Assembly (NCBI GenBank): GCA_030619185.1
Contig: JAUXBW010000036.1
Span: 1-11,759 of the forward strand
Length of the DNA: 11,759 bases
Reading direction: 5' to 3'
DNA from: Methyloprofundus sp.
Lineage (GTDB): Bacteria; Pseudomonadota; Gammaproteobacteria; Methylococcales; Methylomonadaceae
In this document: positions 1-7,571 of the stretch, piece after piece
Position numbering within the stretch: the stretch's first letter is position 1
How the letters are laid out: every line of letters starts with the position of its first letter
Notes under the pieces: model-generated
Told to the model about the DNA's origin: nothing
Seen by the model: only the letters and a program-made list of their open reading frames with translations
The model's database searches: none
Made by a program: the position numbers and the translations under genes

Positions 1-1515
1 ATATCCCTGATTTTTTCTAGGTAAAATCTGATCCCTCCAGGTACCAAAATTTATATAGGTACTGGGATGATTACCTTCAATATTAGGTTGTTCCTGTACG
101 GGGATGTGGGTATGACCTTCACCGTGTATCTGGAATCCGTAATGGCGGTATTCAGGTAAAAAAGCGGGAAATTTACGCATTTCCTGTAATTTAATACCTT
201 TATTATGATGTCGATCGATAAGAGCAAGAAATTTCATTAGCCATGCAATAGCGGTAATTTCCAGACCAGCACCCAATGTTTCTAGTAGCGTAAGAACTTT
301 CTTGGTGATGGTAAAGCCAACGCGCCGTATAAGGGGTGAAGTCTGATAGGTAAAATCCCAGCTAAGCCATTCGATAATACACTGGTAAAGCGTCTCTTCA
401 ATAATCTGAATGGCATTTATTTGTTTCTTCAAAATTGCTGCAGATACTTGACTGTTTTCACCTTGCTTATTGTCATCGCGCATTCTATCCGCCTCATCAA
501 GAATTCTTATCAGCGCTGTATAGGTTGGGCGATACAAATCCAGTTCATCTAGAATACAATTTAATCGATGATCTTCAAATTTTTCTTGTTTTAATCGATC
601 TTTTACCTTGTAGATAAAAGTTGATAAAACACCCGCAGCCACTGAGTCGCCAAAGCAGGGTAAGAAAAAAGGCGAATAACATAATTTCTGCCATTTATCT
701 GTATTCCAGCCATCAGATGCAGACCAGCCAGGCAAATCATTGACTGCTTCTACCTTACGACTATTGGCTTTATCCCGCCATTGACCGTGCGTAGTAAAAA
801 AACGAAAACCTGTATCTCCATAATAAAAAGGTAAATACGGTGCAGTTTTCATATCATTAAACATGGCTTCATCACCATACATACGTCCAATTGCCTGACG
901 CTCTTCAGACGAAATATCCTTAATATTTATACCTAAGCCTTTTTCATAAAAATATTTTAATGCCTTTTGGTCGCAGAATAATTCCTTGTCATGATTACCG
1001 ACTGTAATGACAATTTTAACCTTATCCCGGGAAATCCCTTCTACATCTCGCTCTAAACGCCCAGCTAAACTTGACAATGCAGTAAAAAAATCTGCATGCT
1101 GAACCTCAACAATTTCTTGAATGATTTGATTGACAACCATAGAGAATTCTTGCTCGCGTTCACGCTCCCAGGGATAAATATTATTTTCTGCCCAGCGACT
1201 ACTACGTATCATGTCAACAATATCGCCATCCAGAACAAAAAGAACCTCATCTATATGATAGGTTTTGCAGCGCGCTAGCAATGAATTATAAAAACCATCC
1301 CAGATGAATTTACCCAGATTCTGAAAACCAACCGTCCCATCTGTCAAGTGAATATCACTGATACAGACACAGAGACGGTTACCGCGTTGGTCTATTTTAT
1401 GAGCTTCATTAATTAGCTCTAGATACTGGTCTTCGACAGGGGCATTACCAGTAATCTCAACTACCTTCTGCCATATACTGTTTAGGCTAAATGATTTACT
1501 TGTTCCGGTATTCAT
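1..1515 (-). CDS. Calcineurin-like metallophosphoesterase, C-terminus beyond the window
   Basis: The frame stays open for 505 codons from ATG at 1515 to base 1, so the 3' end is missing. The start has an AGGA ribosome site in CAGGAAAAATAAT just upstream. All metallophosphoesterase metal-site motifs are visible: SDIH (D54, H56), LDGDIVD (D98), GNHD (N174, H175), a TTHGQ histidine (H243) and HGEGHTH (H468, H470). These residues normally bind two divalent metals and hydrolyse phosphomono- or diesters. Between H243 and H468 lies an unusually long, mostly helical insert of more than 200 residues. It includes a hydrophobic stretch at about 399-433 that could touch a membrane or partner. No signal peptide is seen, so a cytoplasmic location is inferred. 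It is the third gene of the minus-strand operon, 62 bases after the GMC/hydrolase gene. The fold assignment is secure; the substrate is unknown. Confidence 0.9.
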   Translation of the reverse strand, partial: MNTGTSKSFSLNSIWQKVVEITGNAPVEDQYLELINEAHKIDQRGNRLCVCISDIHLTDGTVGFQNLGKFIWDGFYNSLLARCKTYHIDEVLFVLDGDIVDMIRSSRWAENNIYPWEREREQEFSMVVNQIIQEIVEVQHADFFTALSSLAGRLERDVEGISRDKVKIVITVGNHDKELFCDQKALKYFYEKGLGINIKDISSEERQAIGRMYGDEAMFNDMKTAPYLPFYYGDTGFRFFTTHGQWRDKANSRKVEAVNDLPGWSASDGWNTDKWQKLCYSPFFLPCFGDSVAAGVLSTFIYKVKDRLKQEKFEDHRLNCILDELDLYRPTYTALIRILDEADRMRDDNKQGENSQVSAAILKKQINAIQIIEETLYQCIIEWLSWDFTYQTSPLIRRVGFTITKKVLTLLETLGAGLEITAIAWLMKFLALIDRHHNKGIKLQEMRKFPAFLPEYRHYGFQIHGEGHTHIPVQEQPNIEGNHPSTYINFGTWRDQILPRKNQGY

Positions 1516-1577
1516 ATTATTTTTCCTGTTTTATGATTTACTTACGAAGTTATACCTACAGTGATGTCTTTATTCTT

Positions 1578-4500
1578 TTAAGTTTGCTCCAAGTGCTTCA
1601 GAATATATGGGTATACATCATGAACTGCATTTTTTCCAAAGATACAATCTATATGTCCATAATTGGGTATCACATACCTGGAATACAATTCGCCATTTGT
1701 ATGACGCAATAGATCAAAGGTCTGTTTAGTACTTTCTGGATTAAATGCTGAATTTTCCGCACCATGAATAAAGCACATTGGAATTGCCAGGCTTTTCATC
1801 TGACCCATATAAATCTCAGCACCATCATAGCTAACCAGGTGTCCGATTCTAATCATCCGTGCCAAGTGTTCGAAACAAGTTATATTTGCAACACCAAAAA
1901 GTTCATGTAATGTTGTATGCGTCGCACTATTAAGCTGATCAAGCTCCCATAATTGACCGTACATAAAGGTAATTCGCCTATCTACTGGACTATTAGAGTG
2001 CTCTTCAAACTCAATTGGATAAAATCTCAGTGTATTATCATACAAACGCTCCATCCAGTTTGCATGCGTGTCAACATAGGCAGTTAAAGAGTCAACGCCA
2101 ATGGAGTCCAGTACGGTAGGAATATATAACCCTGTTTTCAGACGTGACAATAAAGGTGCTTTTATATGAGCCGCTATTTGGGAAACTACTGCAGAACGCA
2201 CCCCCTGCAGACCTGTTAGCATAGACATAAAAAAAGTGGTCGAGCCAAAGCAATGGACGACCATTTGCACTGATTCAGCACCGGTCTCCATCAATACCTT
2301 TGCAACGGCCGCTGGATAATCATATTTGGCAATATCATCAGCGGTAAACTGGCTATTTGCAGCGGGTAAATCAATGCTCGCCCGGTAATCCAGCAACCAA
2401 ACGTCATAGTTCTGTGCATACAGATATTCCAGAAGATTAGTATCAATGGTATCTAAACTAAATATTTTGCTGGAAACACCTAATCCGTGAGAGAGAATCA
2501 CGGGGCCTTTATCTCCACCTTGAAAACGAGTCAACCGTATATCAACATCGTCCTCAGTTTGTATCTTAAACACTTCTGCATTACCCACATTTAACTGACG
2601 CTTGGTACGTGGTGGTTGGTCAGGGTTGTACAGATTAAATGGCGCAAAAGGCCCACTATAGGATTCATAAATAACACCCGCAAAAAACCGTCCAAACCTG
2701 GCAACAGCCAGGACTGCTTCTTGTTTGGATTTTTCATTTCTGGCCTGCATGGTAGTTATTTGCTTAGCGAAGTCTTCTGGCTTGATTTTCAAAATACCTT
2801 TACCATATACTTGAGCCCCCATCCCAGAACCATCATAGACAGTAATATAAAGAGTCGTTGTGTCACCCCAAATATTAAACCCTTGATTATCATGTACTTT
2901 TTTGTAGCCATGCATAAACCAGTTGCGCCCATTTTCATCTATCAGATTCATCTGATAGACCATTCTTCGAACACCCACTTCATCAGGATCTTTAACAAAT
3001 AAATTAAACGCCCCTGCTGTTACCGTTAATGGCTGAGCAGATAACATCGGCGCAACAACTGTGCCCATCATTTTTGCAGCATGTTCTTCACTCGTTAGCA
3101 TCGTTTCTAGATCATCAGAAATAACAGTGAGCGTAAAAGTGAAATCCGACTGTTCTGCTTTACCCTTTTGTTCTCCTTGCTTGTAATCTTCGAGTTCCTG
3201 GTGGGAAAAAAAGCCAGTCATTTGCTCGGTAAACTGTATTCCAAGCTTAGGCGCGGGACTCTCAGGAGGCGCTACAGAAGTTTCTGAGTAACCTTCATCC
3301 CACCCTTTATCTATTGCAATATACGAGCAACATCTTTCTACCAGTGCTGATATTGTTAACAATGGATTCGATCCTAAACTACGTGGGATAATAGCTCCAT
3401 CACACACATAAAGCCCGGTATGGGTATCGGTTCCGCTCGAAGTGGAATACACCTGGCATTTATGATTAACGACACCTGAGCTTGCAGAACTGGACATACC
3501 CGCGCCTCCTAACGGGTGAACAGTCACTAATCGGTTATCAAATAATTCATTCCAGACAGGATTAGGGATATATGTTCCTCCTAAGGATTCAGCACATTTT
3601 TTAATATTCTGCTCAATTTTCTTAAAAATGTCTTTACTCCCCACTCCTTGCCAGTCAACTCGAAGGCGATCATCTTTTAATTCCATTTCTCCGTCAGCAT
3701 CGTCATGCGCCATTACCAGATATGTCTGGGTATGGTTGACAGCCCCATGGTAGGGACCACGTATCGCACTATCAGCAATACGTGCTTGCTCCTGAATATT
3801 ATCTATAATCCCCCCGTCCGAATCCTGCCCTAACGCCTTTGCAGTAGCGGATAAAAAAGCGGGTAAAATTGAAGCCATCGCCCCCGGAAGTGTTCCTTCT
3901 TCAATTACCATATCCTGTTGCAGGTCGTGCTTTCCTCTGGCATCGATTACCCCCGTTATACAGGGACCAACTGGCGATATTTCACCAGAAGTATGTTCTC
4001 CTAAGCCAATGCCGTTTATCTCTTCATCATTATTGTAGCCAAACGCTAGCACATCACCATTTCCAGTAAAACCTTTGCCGAGATAATCTGATAAATCCAG
4101 TCCAGCCTGTTTTGATCTGAGTAGTATTTCTGTGCTGCCTAGCGTACCTGCAGCCAAAATAACAATATCTGCAAAAACAAACATTTCTGGTGCGGAGAAC
4201 TTGTCGCGCCCGAATGAAACAGGTTGATAATAGACACGCCAGCGTTCACCTGCCTTAGCAATACGGGTAACAGATATTTCTGTATAAATTTCTGCCCCAT
4301 GATTTCTGGCATCGGGAAGGTAATTCATTAATGTGGTATTTTTTGCACCTACATTGCAACCAGAAACACAATCACCACATAAAGTGCATGCAGTTTGCTG
4401 GACCCCAACATGGTTAATACCATCTTTGAAAGTCACATTAATCGGAGTACGACAATATTTTTCACCAAGATATCTGGCAGATTTTCGATGTGCTTGCATT

Positions 4501-5060
4501 TTCGGTAATTCTTGCCAGCCATCAGGATAAGGTAATGGTTTTAGCATAGAAATCGCTCGTTGATATCCTTGCGCTAAAAGGTTTGCTGAGTCATCAGCAT
4601 GATCGTGCTCTGTTAATGCTGCAACAGTCGATTCACAATGTATTGGGTCTAGTAATTTAGTAGTAATAGAAGCCGCTTCATTACGAATCTCCTGCGGCCA
4701 ACAGTGATCGTCAAATACTCGGGGGTCAGCCATTATTGAGACATTGGCATTTATTAATGATGTTCCTCCCAAACCACAGCCAACGACAATATTAATATCT
4801 TCGTTAACATGAATATCGTATAAGCCAGTTTTAGGTCCAACATGCTTTTCAGGTATATCAAACTGTGCCTGTTTAGCTGCTTCAACTGTTGTATCAGGGT
4901 ATTCGCCAGGTTGAAATTCTTGCCCTCGTTCTAGAATACAAACATCCTGTCCAGCTCTCGCCAGTCTAGATGCAGCAATCCCTCCACCGTATCCAGAACC
5001 AATAACAATAACATCATAAGAAGACCTTAGTTTGCTTAGACTGTTAGAAAGTTTTGACAT
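1578..5060 (-). CDS. GMC-family FAD oxidoreductase fused to an alpha/beta hydrolase
   Basis: A 1160-residue multidomain protein. Residues 15-46 carry the FAD Rossmann motif (GSGYGG 21-26, acidic E44). VGCGLGGTS follows near 95, and LAAGTLGSTE near 302-311 is a typical GMC segment. HPLGG (H515) and NPLLT (N565) match the catalytic His/Asn pair of cholesterol-oxidase-like GMC enzymes. C225, C228, C231 and C235 form CX2CX2CX3C, possibly an Fe-S site. A Pro-rich linker (595-605) leads to a beta-rich domain (about 606-790) and then an alpha/beta hydrolase (about 850-1160). That domain has SHG (H858-G859), a nucleophile elbow VHCFG with Cys at 937, GAEN at 1100-1103 and YGHID (H1136). Expected roles are alcohol oxidation and ester or thioester cleavage; the substrate is unknown. 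ATG 5060 is preferred because AGGTGA sits 5 bases upstream. GTG 5069, three codons earlier with a weaker AAGG, is possible. It lies 100 bases after the PhoD-like gene. Confidence 0.92.
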   Translation of the reverse strand: MSKLSNSLSKLRSSYDVIVIGSGYGGGIAASRLARAGQDVCILERGQEFQPGEYPDTTVEAAKQAQFDIPEKHVGPKTGLYDIHVNEDINIVVGCGLGGTSLINANVSIMADPRVFDDHCWPQEIRNEAASITTKLLDPIHCESTVAALTEHDHADDSANLLAQGYQRAISMLKPLPYPDGWQELPKMQAHRKSARYLGEKYCRTPINVTFKDGINHVGVQQTACTLCGDCVSGCNVGAKNTTLMNYLPDARNHGAEIYTEISVTRIAKAGERWRVYYQPVSFGRDKFSAPEMFVFADIVILAAGTLGSTEILLRSKQAGLDLSDYLGKGFTGNGDVLAFGYNNDEEINGIGLGEHTSGEISPVGPCITGVIDARGKHDLQQDMVIEEGTLPGAMASILPAFLSATAKALGQDSDGGIIDNIQEQARIADSAIRGPYHGAVNHTQTYLVMAHDDADGEMELKDDRLRVDWQGVGSKDIFKKIEQNIKKCAESLGGTYIPNPVWNELFDNRLVTVHPLGGAGMSSSASSGVVNHKCQVYSTSSGTDTHTGLYVCDGAIIPRSLGSNPLLTISALVERCCSYIAIDKGWDEGYSETSVAPPESPAPKLGIQFTEQMTGFFSHQELEDYKQGEQKGKAEQSDFTFTLTVISDDLETMLTSEEHAAKMMGTVVAPMLSAQPLTVTAGAFNLFVKDPDEVGVRRMVYQMNLIDENGRNWFMHGYKKVHDNQGFNIWGDTTTLYITVYDGSGMGAQVYGKGILKIKPEDFAKQITTMQARNEKSKQEAVLAVARFGRFFAGVIYESYSGPFAPFNLYNPDQPPRTKRQLNVGNAEVFKIQTEDDVDIRLTRFQGGDKGPVILSHGLGVSSKIFSLDTIDTNLLEYLYAQNYDVWLLDYRASIDLPAANSQFTADDIAKYDYPAAVAKVLMETGAESVQMVVHCFGSTTFFMSMLTGLQGVRSAVVSQIAAHIKAPLLSRLKTGLYIPTVLDSIGVDSLTAYVDTHANWMERLYDNTLRFYPIEFEEHSNSPVDRRITFMYGQLWELDQLNSATHTTLHELFGVANITCFEHLARMIRIGHLVSYDGAEIYMGQMKSLAIPMCFIHGAENSAFNPESTKQTFDLLRHTNGELYSRYVIPNYGHIDCIFGKNAVHDVYPYILKHLEQT

Positions 5061-5102
5061 ATCATTCACCTGTTACCTTGTTAGCGTATTCCTCTTGTAA
5101 CC

Positions 5103-5137
5103 ATCTCATTTTCACTTTAGCCTTAAGGTGATGAGAT
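5103..5137 (-). promoter_or_regulatory. Intercistronic hairpin between the PhoD-like and GMC genes
   Basis: The 100-base gap contains ATCTCAT (5103-5109) pairing with ATGAGAT (5131-5137). The stem continues inward, after a small AAA bulge, through CACCTT against AAAGTG with one wobble, around a six-base loop. On the minus-strand transcript this gives a clear stem-loop ending about 40 bases before the GMC start. No U-tract follows, so it is not an ordinary terminator. An mRNA processing or stability element is possible. Confidence 0.35.
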
Positions 5138-5160
5138 AGACCCTCAATCAACTGTATAAA

Positions 5161-6828
5161 TTACCACTTAGCCAGCTTTAGTTTAGTTTCAATTTTTTTA
5201 TTTTTTCCACTTTGAGTTGGCTCCTGTATAAGTTTCCCTTCCTTGTCAAAAGCACGAACTAAGATTTGCTGTTTGCTTCTGTCTATATCAAGGCGACAAA
5301 AATTATCCTCTTGGGTAAAATTATCGGCTTTATAGTCCATCCGGATACCGCTTGTCAGAATAAAGGTATCCTGCTGATTTTCCAGAGTAGAATCATGTAC
5401 ATAATTAGAAGGATCACCATCGGCGAAAGGAAATGGCCAGTAAAAGGCTGATGAAGTAATAGAAAAAGCCTTAAGTTTATTTGCACTTGTACTACCCGAA
5501 AAACTAATGGTAACTATGTTTGAGCAATGTATATCACCAGACAAAAATATGACATTTTGAATATTATTTTCTACAATATAGTCCAGCAGGATTCGTTTCG
5601 TAGCAGGGTATCCAGGCCATGAATCACTGTTTTCTTTATTGCATTTGCTGGAACTTTCTCTAGCATCCATCGGGTTAGGAGCAAAAACACTGGAAGTGAC
5701 CAGAAATTTGGGCGTATTTCCTCGATCATTCTGTTGGTTACTGAGCCAATCTAGCAAACGAGATAATTGGTTAGGTTCACCTCCAAGCGAAGGCCTACCC
5801 AACATATGATTATCATTAAGGGTAGCCTGTTCAGTATTCATATACCGCTGAGTTCGTGTATCTAATACAAAATAAGGATAACCGCCACATTCAAAACTGT
5901 AGTATAAACGTGTGCCAAATGTTCTGGGTCCATGGCACCATTGGTAACTCATATATGCATTCATAGCCAAAACGAATAATTGCCGCTTTGAACCATTTAC
6001 AAAACGATCCTGAGTCCAGTTATCTTCTATCTCATGATCGTCCAGAATCATATATTGAGGGATTGTACGCAATAGCTCTCGCATATTACGTGAGCCAAAT
6101 GCTGAAAGATATCGCTCCTGAAACTCGTCAAAGGTGTCGGCACGCCCTACAGGAACGTAACGGTTTAATTTATCTGCATAAATCTGGTCACCCACCATCA
6201 ACACAAATCTGGGTGCTGGCTCTTTTTTACTAGGCTTAGAGACTTGTCTAGCTATAGGACCAAAAATACGATCCGCATGCTTAGTACGCCAGAGAATACC
6301 TGGAAATCGGCAAGACCCAAGAATAAAGCTATATTGATCAACCAGCTTATTCGCATCAGGAAATGTTTGAAATTCTGCGATGGATCGCTCATCTTTCAGT
6401 TGCTGTTTATCTAGCAGTATATCTCGCCAAACCTCAGCATCAGGCAATCTTGCCACAAGTTCCCGGTCGTTGACTATCTCACCGTCAGGGAAGGGGTCAT
6501 CAATCGTTAGGGTAGCAACTCGAACGGTATATTTTGTGTCTGCTTGCAAAGGTTGAAAATCAGAAGCAGAATCAATGCCCGATTCTTTGCCTAATAAAAA
6601 TGTCCCCGTACGATCATATTCCCGGTGCAGTCTAAAATAATGTATCTGAGAATCCTTAACCGTTTTTCCATCAACCGTTATGATCGTAATAATACCCAGC
6701 GTTCGCCGAGAAGAAGACAGGCCTGTTTTGTCATCCTCTGGGTCGCCGGCTCTGATCCAGATTCGACAACAATCATCAGTTGTATGCCCTACAATTGGGC
6801 CTAATCCCGGAATGCGTAAGCTACTCAT
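5161..6828 (-). CDS. PhoD-like metallophosphatase (alkaline phosphatase D family)
   Basis: A 555-residue protein starting at ATG 6828 with an AGGAG ribosome site six bases upstream. Residues 8-150 form the beta-rich N-terminal PhoD domain, opening with GPIVGHTTDD and an RIWIRAGD strand. The metal-binding catalytic domain follows. It carries GSCRF (C173-R174), VGDQIYAD (D214), ILDDHEIEDNW (D263, D264, H265) and LSGDIHCSN (D432, H434), which match the conserved Ca/Fe-binding motifs of the family. PhoD enzymes hydrolyse phosphomonoesters and phosphodiesters, including some phospholipids and teichoic acids. Secreted PhoD proteins begin with a twin-arginine signal; this one starts directly at the N-terminal domain with no RR motif or hydrophobic stretch, so an intracellular role is inferred. 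It is the first gene of the minus-strand operon. Family assignment is secure; the substrate is not. Confidence 0.93.
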   Translation of the reverse strand: MSSLRIPGLGPIVGHTTDDCCRIWIRAGDPEDDKTGLSSSRRTLGIITIITVDGKTVKDSQIHYFRLHREYDRTGTFLLGKESGIDSASDFQPLQADTKYTVRVATLTIDDPFPDGEIVNDRELVARLPDAEVWRDILLDKQQLKDERSIAEFQTFPDANKLVDQYSFILGSCRFPGILWRTKHADRIFGPIARQVSKPSKKEPAPRFVLMVGDQIYADKLNRYVPVGRADTFDEFQERYLSAFGSRNMRELLRTIPQYMILDDHEIEDNWTQDRFVNGSKRQLFVLAMNAYMSYQWCHGPRTFGTRLYYSFECGGYPYFVLDTRTQRYMNTEQATLNDNHMLGRPSLGGEPNQLSRLLDWLSNQQNDRGNTPKFLVTSSVFAPNPMDARESSSKCNKENSDSWPGYPATKRILLDYIVENNIQNVIFLSGDIHCSNIVTISFSGSTSANKLKAFSITSSAFYWPFPFADGDPSNYVHDSTLENQQDTFILTSGIRMDYKADNFTQEDNFCRLDIDRSKQQILVRAFDKEGKLIQEPTQSGKNKKIETKLKLAKW

Positions 6829-6853
6829 AATATACTCCTGACGTGCTGTTTAC

Positions 6854-6859
6854 ATTATA
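6854..6859 (-). promoter_or_regulatory. Putative -10 box of the PhoD/GMC/phosphoesterase operon
   Basis: On the minus strand a perfect TATAAT lies 25 bases before the PhoD-like start codon and upstream of its AGGAG site, which fits a short leader. No good TTGACA-like -35 is visible 16-18 bases further upstream; that position falls in the G-rich arm of the hairpin repeat. The promoter may therefore be weak or activator-dependent. Confidence 0.4.
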
Positions 6860-6861
6860 AA

Positions 6862-6894
6862 ACCTCCCCTAACCCCTCCTTGCTAAGGAGAGGG
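6862..6894. repeat. CCTCC/GGAGG hairpin repeat
   Basis: CTCCTT (6876-6881) and AAGGAG (6885-6890) are perfect complements around a GCT loop, flanked by C-rich and G-rich bases that extend the stem imperfectly. The composition is unlike the surrounding AT-rich DNA and resembles short dispersed palindromes seen between genes in many proteobacterial genomes. Only one copy occurs here, so dispersal is inferred. No T-tract follows on either strand, which argues against an intrinsic terminator. Confidence 0.45.
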
Positions 6895-7005
6895 ACTGAA
6901 CGGTTACCTTGGAGTGGTTATTCCTGATCAACCTTGAAATTTTTTAAGTAAAAAAATATTCCAACCCCGTTACTTTGATAATCTAAATAGTGCAGACTAC
7001 AGCTT

Positions 7006-7064
7006 AGGGAGCTGGAAATAAATAATCATCCGATATTGGGTAGGATTTTTGTTTCCAGCTCCCT
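7006..7064. repeat. 13-bp inverted repeat, possible miniature element
   Basis: AGGGAGCTGGAAA (7006-7018) is perfectly inverted as TTTCCAGCTCCCT (7052-7064) around 33 bases. It lies 28 bases beyond the stop of the downstream membrane-protein gene. No T-run follows, so it is a poor intrinsic terminator. The left arm extended to GGGAGCTGGAAATAAATA recurs with one mismatch at 8479-8496, suggesting a mobile or repeated origin. Confidence 0.5.
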
Positions 7065-7092
7065 TACTTTCAATATATTAAAATCCTGAGCC

Positions 7093-7449
7093 CTAACTTG
7101 CTGGTCGCCAGGCAGAGACACCAAAATATGCTGCTACAATTGCTGTTAAAAAACCTTCCATCCAGGCAAAAAGTGTCTGACTCCCTTTAATTGATACGAT
7201 AATCTGTGTACCTGCAATACCATCAATAATTGCTGCTAAAAATAACAGTACTAAAGAAGCAACTAATGCATAAAGAGATACATAAGCCATAAGTCTTCTA
7301 TTTTTAAAACGCTCCTTGGAGAAAATTATCAAATTAGTTTTATCCTCATCAGAAAGCTTATCATTCTCGGCTATCTCGATCATGATCCGCAATGGATCCC
7401 GACCTGCTTCAGAGGTCTCTTCAACACTGACTGGTACAACACTGCTCAT
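7093..7449 (-). CDS. Small two-helix membrane protein, copy B of a tandem pair
   Basis: A 118-residue protein from ATG 7449, preceded by a full AGGAGG seven bases upstream. The N-terminal 50 residues are charged and look soluble, with GRDP at 16-19 and a helical, Glu/Lys/Asp-rich stretch. Two hydrophobic segments follow at about 53-75 and 91-110, joined by a short DGIAGT-containing loop. The basic RFKNRR just before the first segment predicts a cytoplasmic N-terminus, which would also put the C-terminus (SAWRPAS) inside. It aligns without gaps to its upstream neighbour, with 52 identities in 109 columns, so the pair arose by duplication. Copy B keeps a longer, more regular C-terminus than copy A. 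I do not recognise the family. Holin-like, immunity-like or membrane-sensor roles are all conceivable, with no decisive motif. Confidence 0.82.
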   Translation of the reverse strand: MSSVVPVSVEETSEAGRDPLRIMIEIAENDKLSDEDKTNLIIFSKERFKNRRLMAYVSLYALVASLVLLFLAAIIDGIAGTQIIVSIKGSQTLFAWMEGFLTAIVAAYFGVSAWRPAS

Positions 7450-7571
7450 AATCTCCTCCTAATTAAAAAAATCTATTGCCTGTTTTTAAACCTGTTCATA
7501 TTACCGGCTTACTCACAATCTTGAGCAAATACCAGGTTGCATTTACAATAGTTAAATGATTACACCAAGAT

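Noticed and set aside
5061..5069. Alternative GTG start three codons upstream of the GMC gene
   Set aside because: AGGTGA is optimally placed for ATG 5060, and GTG 5069 overlaps that ribosome site; it is still possible with the weaker AAGG upstream.
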